The notes: generated by a model not told the origin, from the sequence alone. A DNA stretch of 64,000 nt from Lysinibacillus sp. FJAT-14745 (GCF_001275675.1 NZ_LITM01000007.1:12868-76867), one strand, 5' to 3'; counted from the stretch's first letter, positions 17,508-25,849 are shown. Program-made: numbers and translations.

Positions 17508-19016
17508 CTATTTTTCTTCTCCTAAACGTTGCACAAAATTCGCTAGTGTACGTACCATTACACCTGTACCACCTTTTGGGCCTAAGTCATGTACAGCAAG
17601 CGCATCTGACGTTCCTGCAATATCTAGGTGAATCCATGGTGTATCACCAACAAACTCACCAACAAAGCCTCCTCCAAAAATCATGTGTCCATCACGACCA
17701 GGAGAGTTATTTAAATCAGCGACGTCTGATTTACGAATTCGTTTTTTATCATTTTCTGTTAAAGGCATACGCCACACAAATTCATCAGTCTCCTGAGCAG
17801 CTTCCATGAAAGCAGCAAAGAATTCATCGTCATTAGAAAGTGCACCTGTTTTATCCATACCAAGTGCTGTAATCACTCCACCTGTTAACGTTGCAACATC
17901 GATCAGGGCAGTAGCTCCTTGTTGTTTAGCATATGTAGTAGCGTCTGCTAATACTAAACGTCCTTCCGCATCGGTATTTAAAACTTCTACCGTCTTACCA
18001 CTATATGTAGTGATGACATCATCTGGCTTAAATGCTGTGTCAGATACCATATTATCGGTAGAGCCAATAACTGCTAAGACATTTTTGTTAGGACGTAATT
18101 CACCGATGATTTTCATGGCACCTAGCACTGCTGCCGCACCGCCCATATCACCTTTCATGCCTACCATTGCATCTTTTGGCTTTAAGGAATAGCCACCTGT
18201 ATCATACGTAACCCCTTTGCCGACAAGGCCAATTGGATCATCAAAATCTTCAGTCGCTTTATATTTTAATGTGATTAAACGAGGTTCTTCACGGGAGCCT
18301 TGATTGACACATAAAATACCGCCCATACCGAGCTCCTCTAATTGTTCTTTATCTAAAATTTCAACTTCAAAACCGTACTCGACTGCAAGGGACTCTGCGT
18401 AATTAGCTAAGTCTGTCGCTGTCAGTAAGTTTGGTGGTAAATTAATTAAGCTACGTGCTTCATTTACTGCATTTGCATAAATAGCACCCACCTCAAAGCT
18501 TGCCACCACTTCATCTAAATCATTAGCAGCAGTTACAAGGTGAACAGCGTCAATACGTTTATCTACTTCATTTGATGTTGTTTTGTAATGAGGAATTGAA
18601 TAATAACCAAGTCCTGTTCCTTCACCAGCTAAAAAGGCAACATCTGTTACAGTAATCGACTCTGTCGTAAACGACTCAAGCCAAATGGAATATTCTTTAA
18701 CCTTTAAGGCTCTTAGTTCCTTGCCAAGCAATCCAAATGCTGCACGAACATCGCCTTCTGTTAAATTTTTTCGTTCATCTAAACCAACAAATAAGATACG
18801 TTTAAGATTTGTATGGTCCTTCAAGAATGGCAATTTCGTCATTTTTTTTAGTTCAGTAGAAACATCCCCTGTACTAATCCACGCGTCCAGGGATTCTCCG
18901 TAAAATGATGAAAAGCTTGCCCAATCCTGCATTTGCTCACGATGTTTAGTGACTCCTACTACTAACACTTCAGTAGAAATCGTTTCAAATGTTTTTGCTT
19001 CTTTTACAATATGCAT
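17508..19016 (-). CDS. pepA: Cytosol (leucyl) aminopeptidase, M17 family
   Basis: This 502-residue metallopeptidase removes amino-terminal residues from peptides in the cytoplasm, usually as a hexamer with two metal ions. Catalytic motifs are GKGVTYDTGGYSLKPKDAMVGMKGDMGGAAAV, the NTDAEGRLVLADA signature and DVATLTGG. The amino half is the variable M17 domain. It corresponds to YuiE in B. subtilis, next to yuiD. An in-frame ATG at 19034 contains the GGAGG site, so the ATG at 19016 (7-nt spacing) is the start. Divergent from yuiD. Confidence 0.93.
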   Translation of the reverse strand: MHIVKEAKTFETISTEVLVVGVTKHREQMQDWASFSSFYGESLDAWISTGDVSTELKKMTKLPFLKDHTNLKRILFVGLDERKNLTEGDVRAAFGLLGKELRALKVKEYSIWLESFTTESITVTDVAFLAGEGTGLGYYSIPHYKTTSNEVDKRIDAVHLVTAANDLDEVVASFEVGAIYANAVNEARSLINLPPNLLTATDLANYAESLAVEYGFEVEILDKEQLEELGMGGILCVNQGSREEPRLITLKYKATEDFDDPIGLVGKGVTYDTGGYSLKPKDAMVGMKGDMGGAAAVLGAMKIIGELRPNKNVLAVIGSTDNMVSDTAFKPDDVITTYSGKTVEVLNTDAEGRLVLADATTYAKQQGATALIDVATLTGGVITALGMDKTGALSNDDEFFAAFMEAAQETDEFVWRMPLTENDKKRIRKSDVADLNNSPGRDGHMIFGGGFVGEFVGDTPWIHLDIAGTSDALAVHDLGPKGGTGVMVRTLANFVQRLGEEK

Positions 19017-19135
19017 GTAAATTCCTCCATTCAATATTCTATTATACCTAAGTTTCAGAAAACGCGTAATATTTAGCTTTTAGAAAATAATGAATGTTAT
19101 AATAAAAATAATTATAAGTGAAGGTTGTGATGATT

Positions 19136-19612
19136 ATGAGTTTACTTCAAAATACCCCTTTACTCGTTGCCCTTTTTGCAGTCCTCTTTGCACAGTTTGT
19201 TAAAATCCCTATTCATTTTTTAATGACAAGAAAGATTAACTGGGGATTATTTACTTCCACTGGGGGAATGCCTAGTTCACACTCTGCTTCCGTAACAGGA
19301 CTAACAACCTCTATTGCCTATGAAACAGGATTAGATTCCCCAATTTTTGCCGTAGCCGCTATGTTTTCATTTATCGTCATGTATGATGCGAGTGGTGTAC
19401 GCTATCAGGCAGGTCAGCATGCAGCTGTATTAAATCAACTGCGTAAAGACTTTCAAACATTGCTTCATGATTTAAAAAAGTGGCCACAAATGGATGGGCA
19501 AGAAAAAATGGAAGAGCTAAAAACATTGCTAGGCCATAAACGGAGCGAAGTATTTTTTGGAGCATTAACTGGAATTTTTATCGCCATCATCACATATCAA
19601 TTTATTTTGTGA
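19136..19612 (+). CDS. yuiD: Divergent PAP2 family membrane protein YuiD
   Basis: The 158-residue membrane protein has FAQFVKIPIHFL, then TSTGGMPSSHSASVTGL, the conserved phosphatase-like motif of the DUF212/YuiD group, and FFGALTGIFIAIITY at the end. It is distantly related to acid phosphatase/vanadium-peroxidase proteins; the substrate is unknown. Upstream in-frame starts exist at 19118 and 19130. 19136 gives MSLLQNTPLL, which aligns with B. subtilis YuiD MELLTNFPLL. Confidence 0.88.
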   Translation: MSLLQNTPLLVALFAVLFAQFVKIPIHFLMTRKINWGLFTSTGGMPSSHSASVTGLTTSIAYETGLDSPIFAVAAMFSFIVMYDASGVRYQAGQHAAVLNQLRKDFQTLLHDLKKWPQMDGQEKMEELKTLLGHKRSEVFFGALTGIFIAIITYQFIL

Positions 19613-19619
19613 AATATAG

Positions 19620-19650
19620 ACACATCCTCATGTTGAGGCTGTGTTTTTTT
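19620..19650 (+). terminator. Terminator of yuiD
   Basis: Stem ACACATCCTCA / TGAGGCTGTGT with one mismatch, followed by a run of Ts. Confidence 0.85.
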
Positions 19651-19755
19651 ATTTATCGGAAACTTTTGTGGTTTTATCGGAAACTTTTCACGATTTATCG
19701 GAAACTTTTGTGATTTTATCGGAAGCTTTTCAAGTTTTATCGGAAACATTCAAAA
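19650..19755 (+). repeat. 21-bp tandem repeat array, five units
   Basis: Five units of TTTATCGGAAACTTTTGTGG type repeat every 21 bp with few changes. They lie between the yuiD terminator and the yuiB terminator. No open reading frame of note. Confidence 0.85.
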
Positions 19756-19796
19756 AAAAATCAGTATTCTTCTCTCCATCGAAAGAAGAATACTGA
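19751..19796 (-). terminator. Terminator for the yuiB unit
   Basis: A 13-bp stem TCAGTATTCTTCT / AGAAGAATACTGA is followed, on the minus strand, by a run of Ts (19751-19760). It lies beyond an F1 repeat that separates it from the yuiB stop codon. Confidence 0.88.
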
Positions 19797-19803
19797 AAGA
19801 AAA

Positions 19804-20022
19804 TCAATTATGCCTCGGCATAATTGCGTCCGGAATCGGCTTTGGGCCAACGTGATGTTGGTCACTCAGTCGTTACCACAGGACGTGGCGTTCTTAAACT
19901 GAGTTCCTCTATTTCAGCTGATGTTTGAACATTTGTACTTGTCGCTACGCTTTCAGTACAAAAGACATCTGTACCTGTCGCTTCGCTTTCGGTACCAAAA
20001 GACATTTGCTGAAAAAAGTTAA
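19804..20022 (-). repeat. F1 structured intergenic repeat, copy B
   Basis: The right boundary TTTAAC (20017-20022, minus strand) includes the yuiB stop codon. The left end is the palindrome ATTATGCCTCGGCATAAT and CCGGAATCGGCTTTG. Inside are P0 (CCAACGTGATGTTGG) and the nested hairpin 19864-19911: outer CTCAGTC/AACTGAG, inner ACCAC/GTGGC, loop AGGAC. Two 25-bp cassettes at 19935-19959 and 19971-19995 are closed by GTACT/AGTAC and GTACC/GGTAC. Confidence 0.85.
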
Positions 20023-20348
20023 AACATTCGATAACCACTTTTACGTAAAAAAATCATGACAATTCCAGCAACAATTGAACCGGCAAAGCCACCAGATAAG
20101 ATTGCAATATCTACAAATTGCAGCGCTTGTAACTTATCTAAAAGTGCTGGGAATGCGGAACCTGGCTTGAAAATATAATCTAAAAAGCTTACATCATCGA
20201 CAATAAAGATAACAACAATCGGATACACTATCGCCATTAACCATGTCATTCGCAAAAGCATATTCAATAAAAATCCGATCCCAAAGAACATGACGAAAAA
20301 TAACACAATTGAAATGATTAACTGTACTAATGAAACTGGACCATCCAT
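20019..20348 (-). CDS. yuiB: YuiB family small membrane protein
   Basis: The 109-residue protein has three to four hydrophobic segments (about 7-31, 35-52, 75-100) and ends LRKSGYRMF, as in B. subtilis YuiB. The function is unknown. Its stop codon sits in the TTTTAAC boundary of an F1 repeat; the natural C-terminus appears intact. Probably the last gene of a unit with the Nudix gene and the LytS remnant upstream. Confidence 0.8.
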   Translation of the reverse strand: MDGPVSLVQLIISIVLFFVMFFGIGFLLNMLLRMTWLMAIVYPIVVIFIVDDVSFLDYIFKPGSAFPALLDKLQALQFVDIAILSGGFAGSIVAGIVMIFLRKSGYRMF

Positions 20349-20391
20349 GTATGTATAACCTCCGTTTTCCTCTCATTAGTTTACATGATTA

Positions 20392-20565
20392 CTACAGCGC
20401 TTTCAATGAGCATATCCTTGATTTCGCTTGTTCGTCATATTTAGGGAGTATTACCATAACGTGTGGTTGAAGCACTCCCCGAAAGAGGCGCCATCTTGAC
20501 ATTAAAAAGGCAAACACAATGATTAGCCCTACTCGCTCTAACATAAACAAAAAAAGCTCCATCAT
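20392..20565 (-). pseudogene. LytS-type sensor kinase amino-terminal remnant (57 codons)
   Basis: The short frame opens MMELFLFMLERVGLIIVFAF then LMSRWRLFRGVLQ. This is very like the first membrane helix and following segment of LytS/5TMR-LYT sensor kinases. After about 33 residues the resemblance ends and a stop follows at 20392. GAGGGG at 5-nt spacing precedes the ATG, so translation is plausible. It lies 17 bp after the Nudix stop codon and 43 bp before yuiB, all on one strand. Most likely a decayed lytS fragment. A functional micro-protein is possible. Confidence 0.5.
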
Positions 20566-20582
20566 AGGTCCCCTCTGTCACT

Positions 20583-21080
20583 TTATTTTTTAAAGAACAA
20601 TTTATAAGAGGAATAACCAAAGACATCTCCTGGATTGATGCCTTCAATGCCCTCTAATTGGTGCTTTTCAAATTGGTTAGATGCCATTTCCTTTAACATC
20701 ACTGATGTCATTTCATCCTGTGTGAGCTCTTTAGGATACATCCACTGCGCTTCTAATAATTCATTCTCCTGAATGCAAATCTTCTGCTGCTCATCTTTCA
20801 TCTGACAATAAAATATCGCCATATTATCACTAATGTCACCACGAATCACACCCGTTCGAAAACCAATTAAGCCTGATACGTAGCAATCAATACCCGTTTC
20901 TTCCTTTAATTCGCGAACAACAGCTTCATCTACGGTTTCACCAGCATTGACAAAACCAGCTGGCAATGACCATCTTCCCTTTAATCCGCTATATGCCTTT
21001 TTGACAACTAGCCATTGTCCTAACTCATTGACAGTTACCCCTGCAACACCTAACCAAACTTTTCCTCTATCTTTTTTCAT
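20583..21080 (-). CDS. Nudix hydrolase
   Basis: The 165-residue protein has a clear Nudix box ([20 protein letters not shown] continuing TGI, about residues 44-66) matching GX5EX7REUXEEXGU, so it probably hydrolyses a nucleoside diphosphate derivative with Mg2+ or Mn2+. The substrate cannot be told. The ATG at 21080 has AGGGGTG at 7-nt spacing and is preferred to an in-frame GTG at 21089. Same strand as yuiB downstream. Confidence 0.88.
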   Translation of the reverse strand: MKKDRGKVWLGVAGVTVNELGQWLVVKKAYSGLKGRWSLPAGFVNAGETVDEAVVRELKEETGIDCYVSGLIGFRTGVIRGDISDNMAIFYCQMKDEQQKICIQENELLEAQWMYPKELTQDEMTSVMLKEMASNQFEKHQLEGIEGINPGDVFGYSSYKLFFKK

Positions 21081-21258
21081 AAGCTTCACCCCTATATCAC
21101 TATTATAACGGCCAATTTTCTATATATAGAAGTATTAAATCAGAATTTTATGGTTAGTTCTCACTCTCAAACATAAAGTATGCATGTAAGCCAATTTTGT
21201 AAATATGTTACACTAATTAAAATATAGAAAATTCACTCTATTCAAAGGAGGAAGTTTT

Positions 21259-21810
21259 ATGTTAAACGAAATATCACCTAGTGCAAAGCTTTTTATTTTT
21301 GCGATAGTGTTGCTTTTACTATCACCCATCATTGTTTTCATGTTGCCATTTACCATTTCCCAAACGTTTTATTATAGTAGAGATAATATCGTGCTGATCA
21401 CGCCAACATACAACTTCATTTTGCTTTTCCTAGCAATTGCGCTAATTATTTTAACGTTGATCATACTTGGGTTCAAAAGAAATAAATACACCTATTTGAT
21501 TACGCTTTTAGTAATCGTGAGCAGTCTAGTTTTAGGCTATTTTTCTGTTTTAAGTTATACCGCTATACAGAATAAACAAATTGTTTTCAAAGATTTCCAT
21601 CATCAAACTACATATGAATGGCAGGATATTAAAGAAGTCATTTATGAGTATGAAATAGGTACAGTAGGCACTTATTATTTTCAAACGAAAAATAATGAAA
21701 AGTTTGTCATTGAAGAAGACGGACAATTTGGCGCGGAGGAGAAAAGTGCCATTTACAATTTAGCAAATGACAATGGCGCTACATTTTTAGAGCGTGAGAA
21801 GGTTAAATAA
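21259..21810 (+). CDS. Three-helix membrane protein with soluble C-terminal domain, unknown
   Basis: The 183-residue protein has membrane segments at about 10-31, 49-70 and 76-97. A soluble region follows (WQDIKEVIYEYEIGTVGTYYFQTKNNEKFVI) resembling the beta-rich PH-like domains of small Bacillales membrane proteins. GGAGG lies before the ATG. No family recognised. Single gene. Confidence 0.65.
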   Translation: MLNEISPSAKLFIFAIVLLLLSPIIVFMLPFTISQTFYYSRDNIVLITPTYNFILLFLAIALIILTLIILGFKRNKYTYLITLLVIVSSLVLGYFSVLSYTAIQNKQIVFKDFHHQTTYEWQDIKEVIYEYEIGTVGTYYFQTKNNEKFVIEEDGQFGAEEKSAIYNLANDNGATFLEREKVK

Positions 21811-21814
21811 CAAG

Positions 21815-21902
21815 CTATCCTAGGAACGCCAACCTTCACTCCGATCAACTTAAATACATGGCATACGTTTTAACAAATGTCAGCTCCAACTTTATTACCA
21901 CA
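21815..21902 (+). repeat. F2 repeat right-end fragment (copy c)
   Basis: It carries only the distal F2 end: AACGCCAACCTTCACTCCGA, TCAAC and the tail with GGCATACGTTTTAACAAATG and TCAGCTCCAACTTT. Confidence 0.6.
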
Positions 21903-21907
21903 TTAAA

Positions 21908-21945
21908 AAGCCTCTTTTCGCAACGGAGAGGCTTGTAAACTTTTT
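21908..21945 (+). terminator. Terminator after the 21259 gene
   Basis: Stem AAGCCTCT / AGAGGCTT (21908-21915 with 21927-21934), then a T-rich stretch 6 nt later. Confidence 0.65.
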
Positions 21946-21986
21946 TGCAGCTGTAATTAGTCTATTTGCTAAAATTCATGTCTTTT

Positions 21987-22445
21987 CTATTCTTTCAAAT
22001 GCTCTATATTCCAATTAAGTGTTAATATTTTTTTTAATTTGGTCACTTGATCTTCCCCTATAGTATTGATCAGTTGTTGTTCAATTTCAGCTTTATAATG
22101 TTCGTTCTTTTCAAAACAGTCTTGACCAAATTCAGTCATATGAATTGCTTTATGTTTTTTACTGTGTTCGACATTTGTGACCTTCACTAAACCTTTTGCT
22201 TCCAAACTTTTTATAAATTTATGAGTTGCTTGTCTTGTAAAATCAACATCCTTAGCTACATCTGAAATCATCAGTTGCTTTTTATAAACTATCCCCAAAA
22301 TATACCATTCTGAGTTTGATATATAAATATTATTATGTTTATTCCACTTCTCTTCAGCAAGTCGTCGAAGTAGTTCGTGACGTTCGCTCAACAAATCAAT
22401 TACATCCCGATTCTGCAATGCGTCCTTCAACTGGTTCACCTTCAT
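21987..22445 (-). CDS. MarR-family transcriptional regulator
   Basis: The 152-residue winged-helix protein has the pattern ISNSEWYILGIVYKKQLMISDVAKDVDFTRQATHKFIKSLEAKGLV (HTH at about 55-90), followed by a wing and a C-terminal dimerisation helix. The start is uncertain: ATG 22445 is used, an in-frame TTG lies at 22472 and a GTG at 22439. It is divergent from a CarD-type gene. Two dyads, GTCAATAAAGTTGAC and GTCAACTAAGTTGAC, lie in the shared control region and are the obvious candidate operators. Confidence 0.82.
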   Translation of the reverse strand: MKVNQLKDALQNRDVIDLLSERHELLRRLAEEKWNKHNNIYISNSEWYILGIVYKKQLMISDVAKDVDFTRQATHKFIKSLEAKGLVKVTNVEHSKKHKAIHMTEFGQDCFEKNEHYKAEIEQQLINTIGEDQVTKLKKILTLNWNIEHLKE

Positions 22446-22487
22446 TCCATATTTTTCGTTATTAATATACAAAAAACAATAGCAATC

Positions 22488-22502
22488 GTCAATAAAGTTG
22501 AC
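22488..22502. promoter_or_regulatory. Candidate MarR operator 1
   Basis: GTCAATAAAGTTGAC, a near-palindrome that overlaps the -35 box of the carD-like promoter. Confidence 0.55.
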
Positions 22503-22526
22503 AAAATTCTTTTAAATGCTTATAAT
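22498..22526 (+). promoter_or_regulatory. Consensus sigma-A promoter of the CarD-type gene
   Basis: TTGACA (22498-22503), a 17-nt spacer, and TATAAT (22521-22526): full consensus. The transcription start would be near 22533. Confidence 0.85.
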
Positions 22527-22533
22527 TAATTTA

Positions 22534-22548
22534 GTCAACTAAGTTGAC
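22534..22548. promoter_or_regulatory. Candidate MarR operator 2
   Basis: GTCAACTAAGTTGAC, a perfect palindrome with central A, placed at about +1 to +15 of the adjacent consensus promoter, where a bound repressor would block transcription. Confidence 0.6.
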
Positions 22549-22574
22549 AATATAGTTTGTTGGAGGGAAAATAC

Positions 22575-23066
22575 ATGTACAATGTTGGCGATGTAGTCAT
22601 TTATTCATCACATGGACTTTGTTCTATTGAAGATATTTGTGAACAAACCTTTAACGACATTACAAAAACATATTACGTTTTACAACCACTAAATGAACCA
22701 CAATTAGTCATTCGTACCCCTATTGACAATTCAAAAAAACAGCTTAGAAACATTATTAAAAAAGAAGAAGCACTCAATATTTTACATTCATTCACATCAC
22801 CTGGCGTAGAATGGATTGAACAAAGCACTCATCGTTTGAGATTTCATCTAGAAATAATTAAATCCGGTAATCGCCAAAAACAAGCAAATCTTTTAAACAC
22901 ATTGTTACGAAAAAAACTCGAATATAGTGCGATTGAAAAAAAATTCCCTAACCAAGAAGAGAAATTACTGCAATCTTTACAAGATACTATCTTTTCAGAG
23001 TTTTCCATAGCTCTAAATAAATCTTCCGATGAAATTTATGATTATGTATTAACACAACTTCACTAA
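22575..23066 (+). CDS. CarD/CdnL-type RNA polymerase-interacting regulator
   Basis: The 163-residue protein begins MYNVGDVVIYSSHGLCSIEDI, the amino RNA polymerase-interaction domain of the CarD_TRCF family. TYYVLQPLNEPQLVIRTPID follows, then a helical C-terminal domain. Such proteins bind the RNA polymerase beta subunit at promoters. The ATG at 22575 has GGAGGG at 7-nt spacing; an in-frame TTG at 22557 precedes that site. It is smaller and less basic at the C-terminus than essential CarD of other groups and is probably a paralogue. Control by the divergent MarR protein is inferred from the operators. Confidence 0.78.
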   Translation: MYNVGDVVIYSSHGLCSIEDICEQTFNDITKTYYVLQPLNEPQLVIRTPIDNSKKQLRNIIKKEEALNILHSFTSPGVEWIEQSTHRLRFHLEIIKSGNRQKQANLLNTLLRKKLEYSAIEKKFPNQEEKLLQSLQDTIFSEFSIALNKSSDEIYDYVLTQLH

Positions 23067-23089
23067 TTGTGAATTGTTTGTACATTAAT

Positions 23090-23119
23090 AAGCCACGATT
23101 AGAAATAATCGTGGCTTTT
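23090..23119 (+). terminator. Terminator of the CarD-type gene
   Basis: Stem AAGCCACGATTA / TAATCGTGGCTT with loop GAAA, then Ts. Confidence 0.93.
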
Positions 23120-23791
23120 TCTTATTTAATAAGAAATACAAAAAGATTCTGCTTCATAGTTTAAGCAATGTAATAAAAATGCAAGATTGCTAAAAGAAAG
23201 AGATTCTTTATACCCTATTATTAGTTTTATTCTAATGAATTGTTGTACCTTTATGGAAAAAGAACCATCAGAAATAACTTTATATAATATGGTACTTTCA
23301 CCATTAGTTATATCACTTAGTTTGTTTTTTTCAGATTTACCATTCTTAGTGGAAAATAAAAAGTATTATTGAACTAACGGGGTCTTTAAGAAAAGGGCTT
23401 GCACTTATGATTCATTTTCATGTATGCAAGCCCTTTCCTTATTCCCTACAACGCTCACACCCTCGTTAAACAGTCAATCTTTATTTCTGCGTATTTACCA
23501 ATTATCCAATTTGTACTTTGCAATGTTACAACTTCTCCATAGATAGAATTATCGCTCCTATTAACTCTAGAAACAATCTTTAAGTTCATCGAATATCGAG
23601 TCAACATCACCCTTATATATACTCGATATCTCTATTTTCCGTAAGTTAAAATGATAAATTATTTAATTTAATAGTTCTTTAGATATTAAAATATATTCAA
23701 ATATTGGAATATATACCTAGTTAAAATTAGAATAAATTGTTATTATGTTTTATATATGTAAAATCTATATATTTGATAAAGGATGTACTTT
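23120..23791 (+). other. AT-rich intergenic region before the flagellin gene
   Basis: No convincing gene. It contains the hairpin at 23391-23437 and an inverted repeat ATATCGAGT / ACTCGATAT (23593-23601 with 23621-23629) about 165 bp before the flagellin start. A 61-codon frame at 23187-23372 lacks a Shine-Dalgarno. I see no sigma-D type -10 box (CCGATAT) in front of the flagellin gene. Confidence 0.5.
23391..23437 (+). terminator. Hairpin terminator without a clear upstream gene
   Basis: Stem AAAAGGGCTTGCA / TGCAAGCCCTTT with a 21-nt loop, followed by CCTTATT. It may mark the end of a degraded gene around 23187-23372. Confidence 0.6.
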
Positions 23792-25654
23792 ATGCGAATT
23801 AAGAATAATATCAACTCATTAAACACTAATAATAAATTACAAAAAAACAGAGGGCAACTTGAAAAAAGTCTAGAAAAATTATCATCAGGATATAAAATCA
23901 ATCGTGCTAGTGATGATGCGGCTGGCTTAGCTATCTCAGAAAAAATGCGTGGTCAAATTCGTGGTCTTAATATGGCGTCAAAAAATATTCAAGATGGAAT
24001 TTCTTTAATACAAACAGCTGAAGGAGGATTAGGAAATATTCAAGACCCTAATTTAATTCGATTAAGAGAACTAGCCATTCAAGCTGCTAATGATACTTTG
24101 ACAAACTTTGACCGTCAACTAATTCAGCAAGAAGTTGAACACATTAAACAGGGTATAAATGAGATTGCTAATAATACAGAGTTTAACGGTATCAAATTAT
24201 TAAATAACTCAAATGGCTTTACTTTCACGAAAAGTGTAGGAACAAACCGAACTTCAATTAGTAATACAACATTAATTGGAGTTCATGACACTAACAGAAC
24301 CAATGGTGATAGAGAAATCATTACTGGTGTAAATGATCAATTAACTATTAAATTCAACAATGAAACGTATTCAATAACAATCGACCCAGGAAAATACTCA
24401 AGTACTGGTTACATTAATAGTGCTGTAAATTCCAAACTTGAAGCATTAGGAGCACCATTAAAAATGAGCAGTGCTTATGGTTCTTGGGATGACACACACA
24501 TCAGAAACTTTCTTACTAGCACAATTCCAGGAGAACATTTTCTAGAAGTAGAGGGAACGGCATTTAATGAACTATTTATAGAAAAATCAACGTATAATTA
24601 TACTGAACCATATGAAGTTTGGGGGAGGGAAGCAGATTTTTCTGTAGGATATACTGTTAAAAGTGGGGTAAATGATACTCTTAATTTTAAAGTAGATGGA
24701 ATAGATAAATCTATTACTCTTACTGAGGGGGCATACAGTAGATCTGGTTTAGTCGCAGAATTAAATAAACAATTTATTGCGTCTGGTAGTAATATTACAG
24801 CATCAATGTCAGAAGCTGTAGGATTAAACGTTAGTTCCAATCTTGGAAATGAGCATTATATTTTACGTTTAACACATAACACAAGTAATTCTGATAATGC
24901 TATTCAATTAATTTCTGGTAATGCACTTAAGCCCTTATTTTTGCGTTCTGCAAAGCCGGGAGATGTATGGGCACCCGAAACAAAAAGTTCACTTGATACA
25001 AATATAGATATTTCAAATGGTCTTATATTTCAGGAAGATAAAAACGAATGGCAATTTACAGTTGATGATAATATAATCAAAACAATTACCTTGAATTCTG
25101 GTCATTATACTTCTACTAATCTAATCAATTCACTTAACGATAAGTTTAAAAAGATTAGTGCTGGTATTACAGCTGTTGATAATAATGGTAAACTATCATT
25201 TACAAGAGAAATGAATGGTAGTAGTTACTCAATTTCTGATTTTCTAATTAAAAATGCTAGTGATGAGCTAACACTTCAAATAGGTGCGAATTCTGGACAA
25301 TCTTTCTCAATTAAACTTACAAACGTAACAACAACTGCACTTAAAATTGGTAATATCGACCTTTCAACTAGAGAAGGAGCTAATTCTGCAATTTCATTGA
25401 TTGATAATGCAATGGAAAAAGTATCATTAGAGCGTAGTAAATTCGGTGCTTATCAAAATAGACTTGAACATGCCTATCAAGCCAATACGAATACATCTGA
25501 AAATCTTCAATCTGCTGAATCACATATTCGTGATACTGATATGGCAAAAGAAATGATGAATTTCACAAAAAATAATATATTAATTCAAGCTACTCAAGTA
25601 ATATTAGTTCAATCAAATAAACAGCCCGAAGGCATTTTACAATTGCTTCAATAA
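23792..25654 (+). CDS. Flagellin with enlarged central region
   Basis: The 620-residue protein is far longer than B. subtilis Hag (304). The conserved amino domain (MRIKNNINSLNTNNKLQKNR to about residue 145) and C-terminal domain (last 100 residues, ending QSNKQPEGILQLLQ) form the filament core D0/D1. The middle holds three related segments of about 45 residues, near codons 185-230, 290-340 and 420-470. These read NDQLTIKFNNETYSITIDPG, NDTLNFKVDGIDKSITLTEG and EWQFTVDDNIIKTITLNSG, similar to flagellin hook-IN repeats. AAAGG stands 9 nt before the ATG at 23792; an in-frame ATG at 23783 overlaps that site. No other flagellar genes are nearby. Confidence 0.93.
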   Translation: MRIKNNINSLNTNNKLQKNRGQLEKSLEKLSSGYKINRASDDAAGLAISEKMRGQIRGLNMASKNIQDGISLIQTAEGGLGNIQDPNLIRLRELAIQAANDTLTNFDRQLIQQEVEHIKQGINEIANNTEFNGIKLLNNSNGFTFTKSVGTNRTSISNTTLIGVHDTNRTNGDREIITGVNDQLTIKFNNETYSITIDPGKYSSTGYINSAVNSKLEALGAPLKMSSAYGSWDDTHIRNFLTSTIPGEHFLEVEGTAFNELFIEKSTYNYTEPYEVWGREADFSVGYTVKSGVNDTLNFKVDGIDKSITLTEGAYSRSGLVAELNKQFIASGSNITASMSEAVGLNVSSNLGNEHYILRLTHNTSNSDNAIQLISGNALKPLFLRSAKPGDVWAPETKSSLDTNIDISNGLIFQEDKNEWQFTVDDNIIKTITLNSGHYTSTNLINSLNDKFKKISAGITAVDNNGKLSFTREMNGSSYSISDFLIKNASDELTLQIGANSGQSFSIKLTNVTTTALKIGNIDLSTREGANSAISLIDNAMEKVSLERSKFGAYQNRLEHAYQANTNTSENLQSAESHIRDTDMAKEMMNFTKNNILIQATQVILVQSNKQPEGILQLLQ

Positions 25655-25678
25655 AAAGATGCTGTAAAAACTTTAAGA

Positions 25679-25723
25679 AGTACGAGAAATCAATTTTAGA
25701 AGAGTAGATTTTCTTGTACTTTT
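25679..25723 (+). terminator. Terminator of the flagellin gene
   Basis: Stem AGTACGAGAAA / TTTCTTGTACT with one wobble, followed by TTTT. Confidence 0.75.
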
Positions 25724-25800
25724 CTGCTGATGTGAAATTTTTCAATTTATACATATGTCCCTTGTCTCTTTTATGTATTCATAAATTTACGGACAAAAAG

Positions 25801-25849
25801 CACGAATAGTGGTGACAAATTTATTCATTCAATGTTACTACTTTTCGTG
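25801..25849 (-). terminator. Terminator of yutM
   Basis: A 17-bp imperfect stem (25801-25817 with 25833-25849, 14 pairs), followed on the minus strand by CTTTTTG. The rest of 25655-25974 is AT-rich with no gene. Confidence 0.7.

Noticed and set aside
19804-20022. Possible CRISPR array because of short repeated units
   Set aside because: Units are hairpin cassettes without constant repeats and unique spacers of equal length, and there are no cas genes.
20441-20647. A 68-codon minus-strand frame overlapping the Nudix 3' end
   Set aside because: It is out of frame with both the Nudix gene and the LytS-like remnant and has no ribosome site.
23187-23372. 61-codon hydrophobic frame before a terminator
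   Set aside because: TTG start without Shine-Dalgarno and no recognisable protein; at most a remnant.
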